Positions 44,318-54,396 of a stretch of DNA of 64,000 nt are shown in pieces. Each line of letters begins with the position of its first letter. The stretch's first letter is position 1. The translations under genes were made by a program, and so were the position numbers. Source of the stretch: an uncultured Prevotella sp. (GTDB lineage: Bacteria; Bacteroidota; Bacteroidia; Bacteroidales; Bacteroidaceae); assembly GCA_944319935.1 (NCBI GenBank), contig CALUFM010000004.1:112591-176590 (forward strand). Direction: 5' to 3'. The notes below the pieces were generated by a model that had not been told where the DNA came from, made no database searches, and worked only from the letters and a program-made list of their open reading frames with translations.

Positions 44318-45568
44318 ATGGATAAGAATATAAAAATTGCCGTAGCAGGAACAGGCTACGTTGGACTTAGTATAGCAACTCTTTTAAGCCAGCACCACCA
44401 AGTGACGGCGGTAGATGTAATTCCAGAGAAAGTGGACTTGATAAACCAACGCAAGTCACCGATACAAGACGATTACATCGAGAAATACTTGGCAGAAAAA
44501 GAACTCAACCTGACAGCAACATTGGACGGAGCAAAGGCTTATTCTGACGCTGATTTCGTTGTCATAGCTGCACCGACAAATTACGACCCGGTGAAGAATT
44601 ATTTCGACACGAGCCATGTAGAGGAAGTCATCGAATTGGTGAAAAGCGTCAACCCGAATGCGATAATGGTTATCAAGAGTACCATCCCTGTTGGTTATAC
44701 CGAGATGGTGCGCAAGAAGATGGACACAGAAAACATCATCTTCTCACCGGAGTTTTTAAGGGAAAGCAAAGCTCTTTATGACAACCTTTACCCAAGTAGA
44801 ATAATAGTTGGTCGACCAGAAGGCGATGAAAGGTTGGATAAGGCTGCCCACGATTTTGCAGCTTTATTACAGGAAGGAGCGATAAAGGAAAACATTGATA
44901 CTTTATTTATGGGTACAACGGAGGCAGAAGCAGTAAAACTCTTTGCCAACACCTACCTTGCCCTCCGTGTTTCCTACTTTAACGAGCTTGACACATACGC
45001 TGAAATGAAAGGACTTGATACACAAGCAATAATCAATGGTGTATGTCTCGACCCCCGTATCGGAACACATTACAACAACCCGAGCTTCGGTTATGGCGGT
45101 TACTGCTTGCCTAAAGATACCAAACAGCTTCTTGCCAACTACGCCGACGTTCCTGAAAACTTAATCCAAGCCATAGTCGAGAGCAATAGGACAAGAAAAG
45201 ACTTTATTGCAGACCGAGTTCTCCACAAAGCAGGTTATTACGATTATTACAACCGTGGCGATTTCAATCCATCTGAAGAAAAGAAATGCGTTATCGGAGT
45301 TTACAGGTTAACTATGAAATCGAACTCAGACAACTTCCGACAATCAAGTATTCAAGGAGTAATGAAAAGGATTAAGGCAAAAGGTGCAGAAGTGATAATC
45401 TATGAACCAACACTTGAAGATAGCAGTACGTTTTTTGGTAGCAAAGTGGTGAATGACTTAAACACTTTTAAACAACAAAGTCATGCCATTATCGCAAATA
45501 GATATGATAGTTGTCTGGATGGCGTGAAAGATAAGGTTTATACGAGGGATATTTTCAGAAGGGACTAA
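44318..45568 (+). CDS. ugd: UDP-glucose/GDP-mannose-type nucleotide sugar 6-dehydrogenase
   Basis: 416 residues. NAD-binding start [48 protein letters not shown] and the catalytic Cys in [12 protein letters not shown]. It oxidises a nucleotide sugar to its uronic acid (UDP-glucuronate most likely), so the polysaccharide is probably acidic. First structural gene of the locus. Confidence 0.92.
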   Translation: MDKNIKIAVAGTGYVGLSIATLLSQHHQVTAVDVIPEKVDLINQRKSPIQDDYIEKYLAEKELNLTATLDGAKAYSDADFVVIAAPTNYDPVKNYFDTSHVEEVIELVKSVNPNAIMVIKSTIPVGYTEMVRKKMDTENIIFSPEFLRESKALYDNLYPSRIIVGRPEGDERLDKAAHDFAALLQEGAIKENIDTLFMGTTEAEAVKLFANTYLALRVSYFNELDTYAEMKGLDTQAIINGVCLDPRIGTHYNNPSFGYGGYCLPKDTKQLLANYADVPENLIQAIVESNRTRKDFIADRVLHKAGYYDYYNRGDFNPSEEKKCVIGVYRLTMKSNSDNFRQSSIQGVMKRIKAKGAEVIIYEPTLEDSSTFFGSKVVNDLNTFKQQSHAIIANRYDSCLDGVKDKVYTRDIFRRD

Positions 45569-45580
45569 AAATAACATATT

Positions 45581-45922
45581 ATGTGTAACGATTATGGAGT
45601 AAGGAATGCAACAGGTCGCACAGCAAACCAGATTGCAGAATTAATGGAAAACGTTTATACGTCAACTTTTAAGTATGGTGAAACAAAAATAGATTATTAT
45701 TGTGGAATTACACAAGAAGATGTGTCTGATAATCTTACAAGGCATCATATAACTCGTTATCTTGTTGCCTATCAATGTGAAAATGCAGAAATAGCTGCCG
45801 AGGTCGAAACAATATTAGGACAAAAGGGGTTTAATATTGGTGATGCAGATGGAGGAAATGGTGGAAATGACCAATCTGTTGTAGTTTATATGTACAAAAT
45901 TACTGAAGATACGGTACAGTAA
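45581..45922 (+). CDS. small protein with weak GIY-YIG-like pattern
   Basis: 113 residues, 12 bp after ugd. The order YYCGIT ... LTRHH ... AEIAAEVETIL ... GFNIGDADGGNGG recalls the YxGIT, Arg/His and Glu positions of GIY-YIG nucleases, but the first GIY is not visible. Function unknown; the resemblance is only by eye. Confidence 0.55.
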   Translation: MCNDYGVRNATGRTANQIAELMENVYTSTFKYGETKIDYYCGITQEDVSDNLTRHHITRYLVAYQCENAEIAAEVETILGQKGFNIGDADGGNGGNDQSVVVYMYKITEDTVQ

Positions 45923-45940
45923 TTAAATTTTTCTTATTCA

Positions 45941-46010
45941 AGATCTCTGCGAAAATCCGTTTTCATCACATAACCTCTTGATATACAGTAGAGCGTTTTT
46001 GCAGAGGTCT
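45941..46010. repeat. 15-bp inverted repeat at the start of the low-GC block
   Basis: AGATCTCTGCGAAAA (45941-45955) and TTTTTGCAGAGGTCT (45996-46010) pair at 13 of 15 positions around a 40-nt loop. It lies in the gap before the first phase-variable acyltransferase, where GC falls sharply. Confidence 0.55.
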
Positions 46011-46149
46011 CCATTCATCGACAAATGCGAGCAAATTATAAAAACAGCTAATTTTCATTCTTCTAATTAGGTATATCACTTGAAAAAAGAATAGATGCAA
46101 AATTTAAAGGTTGTACAAAATCAAACTGTGGATTTTACATGCTAAAACT

Positions 46150-47105
46150 ATGAAAATTTGTAATTTCTTTGTTTTACAAGATTTATCAACTTATAGAAAA
46201 GCGTTAATGGGTGTTGCTATTTTGTGGGTTGTATTGTATCATTTCGGCTTTCATACACCAATAATAAGCCATATAACAAGATTTGGATATGCTGGAGTTG
46301 ACATTTTTATGTTTTTGTCTGGATTCGGTTTATTCTATTCAATGAATCACGATAGCAATCTACAACATTATTATAAGAAAAGATTTAAACGAATATTTCC
46401 TACGTATTTTATAATTGGTGCTTTTTTAAGTCTGTTTTGCTTTCCTAATGATACTTTCATCAGCTACTTATGGCGAAGTTCCACATTAGGCTTTTGGACA
46501 AACGGTGTTTACTATGAATGGTTTATACCTTCTATTATTTTATTATATGCATTATTCCCATTTACTTTTAAATTGGTTATATATAAAACGTGGATTTATG
46601 TATTATCAATAATATTGATTATATTAATTGCAGGTTACGGAGTTTTTGATTATTCATTTATTGATAATTGGCATTTTTTATTGCTGTATAGAATTCCTAT
46701 CTTTTTATATGGATGTATGACAGCATACCAAATTAAGAATAACGAATCTTCAAAAGAGTATAATATTATATCAATTATAGGTCTATTCGTTTTTATTATT
46801 TTTTTCTTAATTCCCGATTTAAGGACAAGGTATTTCGCATTTACCTTTCTAACACCATTGTTGTTAATTATTATATGTACGATATTAAAAAATATAACTA
46901 TAATTAACAAATTGGGGGGGGGGCAATTGGAGCTGCAAGCTTAGAAATATATTTAATACATTTGATATTCTTATTTTATCCAACATTAAAAACATGGAAT
47001 CTAAGAGAAATATACTTTGATTTATCAACACTGCTTTTAACACTCGTTTCTGTTGTTTTAGGTGTCATAGCACACAATTTATTATCCAAATGTATTCATA
47101 CATAA
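46150..47105 (+). CDS. acyltransferase 3 family protein, phase-variable, out of frame
   Basis: A membrane O-acyltransferase with about ten helices (LSTYRKALMGVAILWVVLYHFGFH, GYAGVDIFMFLSGFGLFYS, KRFKRIFPTYFIIG). The frame from ATG 46150 runs into a G10 tract (46914-46923) and ends at a TAG 19 bases later. With 11 or 8 G it continues as GAIGAASLEIYLIHLIFLFY... to the TAA at 47105, the expected C terminus (SLE.YL.H). This end overlaps the flippase ATG at 47090. With G10 the gene makes a protein lacking its last helices, so it is probably off. Confidence 0.85.
46914..46923. repeat. G10 tract (gene off)
   Basis: Ten consecutive G in DNA of about 25-30% GC, inside the acyltransferase gene; 11 or 8 G would restore the frame. 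Confidence 0.95.
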
Positions 47106-48436
47106 GAAACTTTTTTCAGGGGAACCAGCGTTCTGTTGCTGTCAAGAAAAACATTATAGGCTCGTTGGCGATAAAGGGGTGTAGCATTATCATATCCTTG
47201 TTGTTGGTTCCGATGACATTGGGATATGTTTCTTCCGAATTATATGGAATTTGGTTGACATTGTCGTCCATAATGATTTGGTTGAATTTCTTTGATATTG
47301 GTTTTACTTTAGGACTTAAAAATAAACTTACAGAGGCCATTGCCATAAATGACTGGAAAAGAGGTAAAGCTCTTGTCTCCACAACATATTTTATGATGGT
47401 TGTAATATTCATCCCATTATTGGTTGTGTTAGAATTGGTTATACCATGCATAAATTGGGCAAAGTTCTTGAATGTCAGTTTGCAATATAACGAAGATATA
47501 ATAAAAGCTCTTTATGTTTTAGCTGGTTGCTTCTGTTTACAAATGATTGCAAATGTTTTGACAGCAGTGGTTGCCGCATTTCAAAAAGTGGCTTTGTCGT
47601 CTCTTTTTCCAGTCATTGGCAATTTCCTTTCACTCATTGCAATCTATATATTAACAAAATGTTGTCCGCCATCATTAGTGTCTTTAGCTTATGCAATATC
47701 AGTCGCCCCTATAATTGTTGTATTGATAGCAAGCGTTATTTTGTATTCTGGAAAATTCAAACGTATATCGCCCAACTGGAAATCCATAAACAAAAGCTAT
47801 ATAAAAGATTTATTCACTCTAGGATCAAAGTTCTTCATCATCCAGTTGCAGATTGTTGTACTTTACCAATCCACGAATGTTTTGATATCCAATGTTTCAA
47901 GTCCTGAAGATGTCACGGCTTATAATATTGCCTACAAATATTTAAGCATAGCAATGATGGTTTATACAATTATTTTAAATCCTTTGTGGCCGGCGATAAC
48001 AGACGCCTATACAAAAAAAGACTTCAAATGGATGAATATGATATACTCAAAAATGAAAAAAATCTATTATTTATCTTTGGCTCTAATCATTGTCATGATT
48101 GTACTATCTCCGTTCATTTATCACCTATGGATTGGACAAAAGGCAGAAATACCATTTATAATGACGGTGGTTGTTGGTATATATATAATTATAAACACTT
48201 GGGATTCTTTGCAGGTTCAGTTGATAAATGGCATAGGGACGGTGAAATTACAAACAATTATAACATTGATAGGACTCGTATTTCATATTCCAATGTCTTT
48301 ATTTTTAGGATGTTATTTAGGAGCTTACGGCGTAGTTGCTTCCATGATAATAATAACCTGTGTTTATGCCATTGTTTTTACTATACAGATTAACAAAATT
48401 TTACATTTAGAAGCTAGAGGTATATGGAAAGAATGA
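47090..48436 (+). CDS. wzx: polysaccharide flippase (Wzx/RfbX, oligosaccharide exporter)
   Basis: 448 residues with about 12-14 hydrophobic helices (IIGSLAIKGCSIIISLLLVPMTLGYV, FDIGFTLGLKNKLTEAIA, LNPLWPAITDAY). This is the MATE-like polysaccharide export family that flips lipid-linked repeat units across the inner membrane. Its start overlaps the in-frame end of the acyltransferase and its stop overlaps the ATG of the next gene. Confidence 0.9.
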   Translation: MYSYIRNFFQGNQRSVAVKKNIIGSLAIKGCSIIISLLLVPMTLGYVSSELYGIWLTLSSIMIWLNFFDIGFTLGLKNKLTEAIAINDWKRGKALVSTTYFMMVVIFIPLLVVLELVIPCINWAKFLNVSLQYNEDIIKALYVLAGCFCLQMIANVLTAVVAAFQKVALSSLFPVIGNFLSLIAIYILTKCCPPSLVSLAYAISVAPIIVVLIASVILYSGKFKRISPNWKSINKSYIKDLFTLGSKFFIIQLQIVVLYQSTNVLISNVSSPEDVTAYNIAYKYLSIAMMVYTIILNPLWPAITDAYTKKDFKWMNMIYSKMKKIYYLSLALIIVMIVLSPFIYHLWIGQKAEIPFIMTVVVGIYIIINTWDSLQVQLINGIGTVKLQTIITLIGLVFHIPMSLFLGCYLGAYGVVASMIIITCVYAIVFTIQINKILHLEARGIWKE

Positions 48437-49158
48437 ATAATCTTTTAAGATGTACTAACAATCGGGGGGTGAAAATTCTTCTTTTAACCAACTCCGTAAC
48501 ATTAGTAATCATGCTTTGCTTGTTGAAGACATGGGATATATACATAAGTTAAAAGTAGAGCTTGGATTGATAGAGGCTCCTTTTGCTCCGGATTACTGAG
48601 CAGTCAAAGGTCGGGAGAACACTATAAAACAATTGAACATACAGCGTGATATCGCTCTTTGGGGCAATTCAATCACTTATTACGGCAATTTTCAAACGGC
48701 TTATCCAGGTAAAAAAGTCATAAACTTGGGTTGTCCTGGTGACAACCTTGACCGTATGCTAAGTAGGGTTGAGACTTTGAAGGCTGTGTCTCCTGATATG
48801 ATATTTTTAATGGGTGGCATAAATGGACTAAAAAATATGGATTTTCAAACGTTCAAGCATAAATACAGTCTACTTGTGGATTCGGTACAAACTGCATTAC
48901 CACATTCTAAAATTTATCTGCAAAGCATACTTCCAATAAGTAAAATAAAGGAAAAAGATTATGGAAGCAATATGAAGATAGCAGAATGTAATAAAATAAT
49001 CAAAAAAAATAGCAAAGGCAAAGCGATGCGTTTATGCTGATTTGTATAGGCTCTATGTGGAAAATAGTGAAATGCCTGAATCATTGACTGTAGATGGCAT
49101 ACATTTGCGTAAAAAAGATATATGGTATGATGCAGAACGACAGATAGTTGAGAAATGA
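48433..49158 (+). pseudogene. SGNH/GDSL-type hydrolase, broken
   Basis: The pieces read: MNNLLRCTNNRGVKILLLTNSVTL (membrane anchor), then in another frame LKVELGLIEAPFAPDY, a TGA (48597-48599) where Trp is expected, AVKGRENTIKQLNIQRDIALWGNSITYYG (block I with catalytic Ser), INLGCPGDNL and LMGGINGL. A shift at an A8 tract (49002-49009) leads to the block V motif DGIHLRKKDIWYD. At least three lesions. Such enzymes can deacetylate sugars. A G6 tract (48464-48469) near the start is followed by TGAAAA, like the longer tracts. Confidence 0.8.
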
Positions 49159-49829
49159 TTGGTTTAAAACATATTATAGATTATTTTATCCTCAAATATA
49201 AGTGGTCTGGAAAATTAAATTTTAGATTTCATTCCCGGATTACCATTTCGTCACAATTCGAAGGCGCTAACAAGGTTGAAGGAAAAACATTTTTTAATGG
49301 CTCTATGGGTTTTGGAACTTACATCGGAGATAATGGATACTTTTCAGGTAGAATCGGACGCTTCACTTCAATAGCAGCTAATTGTAGGGTTATTATTGGT
49401 CGGCATCCCTACAAAGCCCCATTTGTTTCTACATGCCCTATGTTTTTCTCTTTACTTAAACAAAATGGATTTACATTCACAGACAGACAACTTTATGATG
49501 AGTTCAAATATGCATCCCCAGGGCATATGGTCGTAATCGGTTCCGATTGTTGGATTGGAGATGGAGTGAGATTGATAGAAGGCATAAAAGTTGGGGATGG
49601 AGCAATGATTTTAGCTGGTGCTGTGGTTACAAAAGACGTACCACCGTATGCGATTGTTGGCGGAGTGCCTGCACAGATAAAAGGCTATCGTTATGACGAA
49701 GAAACGATACAATTCCTTTTGAACACGCAATGGTGGAAAAAATCTATAGAATGGATTACAGAACATTGGCAGTTGATGACGGACATAGAGGCTCTTAAAC
49801 TTTATTATAAGACCAATGGCATAATTTAA
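49155..49829 (+). CDS. CatB/VatA-related hexapeptide O-acetyltransferase
   Basis: 224 residues of left-handed beta-helix ([85 protein letters not shown]). The His in the catalytic loop is in GRHPYKAPF. It transfers acetyl groups from acetyl-CoA to sugars. Unlike its neighbours it has no homopolymer tract, so it should be constantly made. Starts with an ATGA overlap. Confidence 0.88.
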   Translation: MIGLKHIIDYFILKYKWSGKLNFRFHSRITISSQFEGANKVEGKTFFNGSMGFGTYIGDNGYFSGRIGRFTSIAANCRVIIGRHPYKAPFVSTCPMFFSLLKQNGFTFTDRQLYDEFKYASPGHMVVIGSDCWIGDGVRLIEGIKVGDGAMILAGAVVTKDVPPYAIVGGVPAQIKGYRYDEETIQFLLNTQWWKKSIEWITEHWQLMTDIEALKLYYKTNGII

Positions 49830-49883
49830 ATACTGCTGGTTGAGTAACAAATAAAATCACAATATTCTAATTCGATAAATAAC

Positions 49884-50523
49884 ATGATATTCAAAGGGCT
49901 GATTTTTCGGCGTGCGGTGTTAATACTTTTTAAGATAACGGGGGGGGGGGGTAAAACGACGCATATACAGTAAGCTTACAGTTAGTGACTTATTGGTACA
50001 TAATGTGAATTTTTCCCCTAAAAAATGTCTTTTTATTGGTCGTACATATTTGCAAATAGATAAGACAAGTAAAGTTATTTTGGGTGATGGTTTCATTGCT
50101 CGTAGTGGTGTTAAGTCTGGAATTGATTGCGGTAACGGATGTAAAATAGTCGTTGCATCAAATGCTATGCTTCAAATCGGAGAATATTCAGGAATGACTA
50201 ATTCTATAATTCAATGCCATGAAAAAGTGATAATAGGTTCCCATGTAAATATCGGTGCGGGATGTCTGATAATGGATTCAAACTTTCATTCTACAGATTG
50301 GCATGATCGCCTTGACAGAAGAAAAGACATTGAAAATCATCGTAATGCGCCAGTAATTATTGGAGATGTTGTTTTTATTGGCACTAAGTCAATAATTTGT
50401 AAAGGAGTGACTATTGGGGACCATGCCATGATAGCCGCAGGAAGTGTTGTTGTAAAAGATGTTCCTGCTAATGAACTTTGGGGTGGTAATCCTGCTAAAT
50501 TTATAAAAAAGATAAAAGAGTAA
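49884..50523 (+). CDS. hexapeptide acetyltransferase, phase-variable, out of frame
   Basis: ATG at 49884 gives [19 protein letters not shown], then a G12 tract (49940-49951). With 12 G the frame ends at a TAG-type stop within eight codons (KTTHIQ-stop). With 11 (or 14) G it joins [29 protein letters not shown] and the full beta-helix ([70 protein letters not shown]). The C-terminal part alone is open from 49993 but has no proper start. Read as a switched-off WcaF-like O-acetyltransferase. Confidence 0.85.
49940..49951. repeat. G12 tract (gene off)
   Basis: Twelve consecutive G followed by TAAAA, inside the hexapeptide acetyltransferase gene. Eleven or fourteen G would open the frame. Confidence 0.95.
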
Positions 50524-50528
50524 CTTTT

Positions 50529-51905
50529 ATGTTAGGTGGCATATTATTGCTTATTGCAATTATTTTATATATTAAAGGGAATAAAAGATGGAGTTTCTTG
50601 ATCTTCATCTCTTTTTGTGGTAGCGGTTTTTATATATTAACCGATAACATAATGGGGTTAAAGAATCAAGATACGGCACTTTTATATTCTATATGCATAC
50701 TCCTGTATTCACATTTTTATGAGTCTAGAATTAGATATAAACACAATGAGCAATTAGCAAAATCTTTGAAGTTATTTTTTTCCTTTATGATTTTGAATGT
50801 TCTCTTTTCAATTTTTCATTATGGATTGGATTTGGTGCAAATTGTTCAAGGTGGAAGAAGGTATTTTATTCTTTTTTCTTTTTTCTTTTTGCAAAAGGTA
50901 CGAAATTCAGATATAAATTGGCTTATTCGGTGTGTAATAAAAATAACATTTATCACTTCAATACTTTACATTATTCAGTGCCTCACAGGATTGCCTGTAT
51001 TACCAGAAAGTGAACGATATTTCTCAAACGATAGTGTTGACGGTACTTTGAGATACTACAATTTCCCGCCATATTTGGACATCTCGATTTTTGTCCTTGT
51101 ATTTAGTAATAAGTTTTTCAGGAAAAAGGTATCTTTACTGTATTTATTTACAATGCTAGTTGCTCTTTTTTGTACTCAAGGAAGAACATTTATTGTAGGA
51201 ACATTAATTGTAATATTAATTGGTTTGTATTTAAACGGTTCTTTTTCCAAAACAATGAAATATGTAATATTGGGAGCAATGGTTCTAATACCTTTTATGC
51301 CTATACTTATTGAACGTTTTGAAAGTGGCGATAAATCCTCAACTGATGATTTGACATCTATCTTAAATGGTGATTTTATGAGGGCTGATGGTCAATTTTC
51401 AGGAACAATGACATATCGATTTGCATTAGTATATGAACGCATGAGTTATTTAACAAATCGTCCTATCAGTGAGCAAATATTTGGAATGGGGCTGTTAAGC
51501 GATCAGCAAACTCAATTAGTAAGGAGAATGTATAATTTCCAAATAGGCTTAAGAGACAGAGAAACTGGAGATATAGCACAATTATCAACGCCTGACATTG
51601 CTTATGGAAATTTAATTTGCAGATTGGGCTTTGTCGGAATGATATTATACTTGGCCATATGGGGTATGATGCTTTTTCAAGCATATAAAAATAAAAAACA
51701 AGATACTTTAGTTTTTTGCCTCTTTTTATATCTATTGAACTTTGTATTTACATCATTTTCAGGAGCAACGATATCTTATTCTGAAACAATAATATTACCG
51801 ATGTTATTGATTGCTTATATGGATCATGAAAAAGAAAAAATAATTTATGGTATTCAATATGGAACGAAAAACAAAAGTGTCAATAATAACAGTCGTTTAC
51901 AATGA
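50529..51905 (+). CDS. wzy: polysaccharide polymerase (Wzy-like)
   Basis: 458 residues with about ten to twelve membrane helices (MLGGILLLIAIILYI, LFFSFMILNVLFSIF) and a large external loop containing the polymerase-typical stretch near MGLLSDQQTQLVRRMYNFQ. It joins repeat units in the periplasm. 5 bp downstream of the acetyltransferase; overlaps the next glycosyltransferase start. Confidence 0.85.
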   Translation: MLGGILLLIAIILYIKGNKRWSFLIFISFCGSGFYILTDNIMGLKNQDTALLYSICILLYSHFYESRIRYKHNEQLAKSLKLFFSFMILNVLFSIFHYGLDLVQIVQGGRRYFILFSFFFLQKVRNSDINWLIRCVIKITFITSILYIIQCLTGLPVLPESERYFSNDSVDGTLRYYNFPPYLDISIFVLVFSNKFFRKKVSLLYLFTMLVALFCTQGRTFIVGTLIVILIGLYLNGSFSKTMKYVILGAMVLIPFMPILIERFESGDKSSTDDLTSILNGDFMRADGQFSGTMTYRFALVYERMSYLTNRPISEQIFGMGLLSDQQTQLVRRMYNFQIGLRDRETGDIAQLSTPDIAYGNLICRLGFVGMILYLAIWGMMLFQAYKNKKQDTLVFCLFLYLLNFVFTSFSGATISYSETIILPMLLIAYMDHEKEKIIYGIQYGTKNKSVNNNSRLQ

Positions 51906-52686
51906 TGTTGCTCATATAGAAAAAACAATACTAAACGTATTGAAACAAACATATTCTAATTTAGAATATATAATTGTGGACGGGGCAAGTACTGATGGTA
52001 CATTAGACATTATAAAAAAATACGAAAGTCGAGTTATTTATATAAGCGAGCCAGATAAAGGTATATATGATGCCATGCAGAAAGGAGCACGTATTGCCAG
52101 TGGAGAATGGATCTTGTTTCGTAATTGTGGCGATTATTTTATATCACCAGACGTTATAGATAAAGTTTTTACGATATATAAAGATTGTGGGGAAGACTTC
52201 ATTTTATGCAATTCAAGATATTTTAAGAAGTATGGATATAAAGACGTTATGCCTGCAATATTGAAAAAGCATTATTTTGAAGCCATGCCGGTCAATCATC
52301 CTTCAACTTTTATTAGAAGGAGTACTCAACTTAAATATCCATTTCAGATTAAATATAAAAACAGTGCTGACTATTGTTTTTTTATTGAAGCATTTGAAAA
52401 CGGAGCGACATATAAATATATAAATATCATTGTTGGATTGTTTGACAATGAAACAGGTGCATCGACTGACAATTATGATAAAAGTTTACTTGAAAATATC
52501 CAAATTCTCAAAAGTTTTTCAGCACCTCACGCTATAATTGATAGAGTCAAACGAAATTACATTAGATATTTGTATAAAAAAATTCTCAAAAAAATCCTTC
52601 CTTTTTATTCCTTATATCACAAATATAATTTGAAGAAGCAAGGATGGATAAAACAGTCTGTTGACCTAACACTTAAAAACGTATAA
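51859..52686 (+). CDS. family 2 glycosyltransferase
   Basis: 275 residues from MERKTKVSIITVVYN (51859). GT-A fold motifs: EYIIVDGASTDGT, SEPDKGIYDAMQKGARIASGEWILFRNCGDYF (DxD-like). Related to WcaA/colanic-type GT2 enzymes that add a sugar to the lipid-linked repeat unit. Overlaps the wzy stop and abuts the next gene. Confidence 0.9.
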   Translation: MERKTKVSIITVVYNDVAHIEKTILNVLKQTYSNLEYIIVDGASTDGTLDIIKKYESRVIYISEPDKGIYDAMQKGARIASGEWILFRNCGDYFISPDVIDKVFTIYKDCGEDFILCNSRYFKKYGYKDVMPAILKKHYFEAMPVNHPSTFIRRSTQLKYPFQIKYKNSADYCFFIEAFENGATYKYINIIVGLFDNETGASTDNYDKSLLENIQILKSFSAPHAIIDRVKRNYIRYLYKKILKKILPFYSLYHKYNLKKQGWIKQSVDLTLKNV

Positions 52687-52687
52687 T

Positions 52688-53370
52688 ATGAGATTCACTT
52701 TCTCTCAACTATTTGAACGTATATTATCTATTCCTAAAAGTCTGTATGTAAGCTTACATTATTTTCCGATAAAAGAAGCATTTTATCTTCCAATAATGGT
52801 AAGATACAATTGTAAGCTCATTAAGCTTGGCGGATGTATAAATATTGTTAATGGGGGGGGGTAAAAACCGGAATATTATCATTGGGTTTTCATTCAGTTG
52901 GAATCTTTGACAAAAAATACGAACGGTGTTCTATACAAATCGAAGGATGCATGGAATTGTCTGGTAAAGCATATTTCGGCCAAGGGTGTAGAATTTGTAT
53001 AGGTAAAGATGGCTGTTTATCTATTGGCGCAAATTTTTTTGCTACCGCTAATCTTTCAATAATTTGTATGAAAAAAATCACATTGGGGGATGGTGTTCTC
53101 GCAAGTTGGGAGAGCATAATAATGGATAGCGATTTTCATAAAACAATAAATTTGGACACAATGGCAAATTCAAATAATACAGAAGATATAAGCATAGGAA
53201 ATAATGTTTGGATAGGTATGCGCTGTACAATCTTGAAAGGGAGTTCAATACCTAATGGATGTGTAATTGCGGCCAACACTGTTATATGTAAAAAGTTTGT
53301 TAAACCAAATTGTTTGTTAGCGGGTAATCCTGCAATATTAAAACGGACAAATATAACAATCAACAGGTGA
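52688..53370 (+). CDS. hexapeptide acetyltransferase, phase-variable, out of frame
   Basis: ATG at 52688 encodes 55 residues (MRFTFSQLFERILSIPKSLY..., LIKLGGCINIVN) before a G9 tract (52853-52861), and in this state GGG-GGG-GGG-TAA stops at once. With 10 or 7 G the frame continues as VKTGILSLGFHSVGIFDKKYERC and the beta-helix (GKAYFGQGCRICIGKDGCLSIGANFFA, IGNNVWIGMRCTILKGSSIPNGCVIAANTVICKKF). The tract lies within a turn of the sheet. Probably a sugar O-acetyltransferase now off. Confidence 0.87.
52853..52861. repeat. G9 tract (gene off)
   Basis: Nine consecutive G followed by TAAAAA. Ten or seven G would restore the acetyltransferase frame. Confidence 0.95.
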
Positions 53371-53415
53371 TTTATATAATTCAATTATATTTGATAATTT
53401 AACACTATTTGTTTC

Positions 53416-54324
53416 ATGTTAGATTACTTAGATTACTTATATGCAAAAATTCCTCTATCTGGACATATGCTTAGAGGCATAAGGTATATTATACGGCTTA
53501 TTGCAAATTTATATGCCCGTTATTTTATGAGGATTGAAAATGTTAATAATACAATAACGAATGACACATTAATTGTATCTTTAACCTCATATCCAGCCCG
53601 GATAAAAAATGTTTGGCTGGTTATTAAAACATTATTAAATCAAAAAGATATTGATGATTTTGCAATTATCCTTTGGCTGTCACGTGAACAATTCCCTGAC
53701 GGAATGGATTCGTTGCCATACAATCTTAAACGTCTATGCTCAAATGGCCTGATAATACGCTTTGTGGATGATGATCTGAAATCTCATAAAAAATATTTTT
53801 ACGCCTTTAAAGAAATTCCGAACAATGTCATTATAACCGTAGATGACGATGTACTTTATCCATCCAATCTAATCAACGTGCTGTTTACTGCTCATAAGAG
53901 ATACAAAGATTGTGTCATTTGCAATAGGGGAGCAGTTATAAGCAAGAATTTGCCTTATAGAAAATGGGAACATATTAAAAATCATATGATTCCACAAAAT
54001 GACATTTTACCTACGGGTATAGGAGGTGTTTTATATCCTCCTAAAAGTTACCATAAAGAAATTTTCAATATTGATGCAATAAAACAAACATGCATAAATG
54101 GTGACGATTTATGGTTAAATTTCATGTGTCGGATAGTTGGGACTAAAATAGTACGCACAAAAGAAAAATTTGGCTTTATCACAGTCATTTCGTCTCAAAA
54201 AAGTGCTTTAAGTATATCAAATATAGAGTGCGATAAAAATGACCAACAAATTTTTAATATATCAAGATGGGCTAAACTTACATTTTGTGTGGATTTTTTT
54301 GTAGGTATAAAAAATAGTAATTGA
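53416..54324 (+). CDS. glycosyltransferase (GT-A type)
   Basis: 302 residues. LIVSLTSYPARIKNVWLVIKTLLNQ, ILWLSREQFP, and the metal-binding VIITVDDDVLYPSNLINVLF show a GT-A fold similar to Bacteroidales glycosyltransferases of the polysaccharide loci. An N-terminal helix (MLRGIRYIIRLIANLY) may lie on the membrane. Substrate unknown. Confidence 0.8.
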   Translation: MLDYLDYLYAKIPLSGHMLRGIRYIIRLIANLYARYFMRIENVNNTITNDTLIVSLTSYPARIKNVWLVIKTLLNQKDIDDFAIILWLSREQFPDGMDSLPYNLKRLCSNGLIIRFVDDDLKSHKKYFYAFKEIPNNVIITVDDDVLYPSNLINVLFTAHKRYKDCVICNRGAVISKNLPYRKWEHIKNHMIPQNDILPTGIGGVLYPPKSYHKEIFNIDAIKQTCINGDDLWLNFMCRIVGTKIVRTKEKFGFITVISSQKSALSISNIECDKNDQQIFNISRWAKLTFCVDFFVGIKNSN

Positions 54325-54396
54325 AATAAATTGTTTCAAAATCCTTATTTAAGGAATCAAGATTTCAATGTTATAAATCAACTGGATTTTAGACTT

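Noticed and set aside
48597..48599. TGA recoding (Trp or selenocysteine) at 48597 and 62675
   Set aside because: TGA serves as the normal stop of many intact genes here, and no recoding element is visible; nonsense mutations are simpler.
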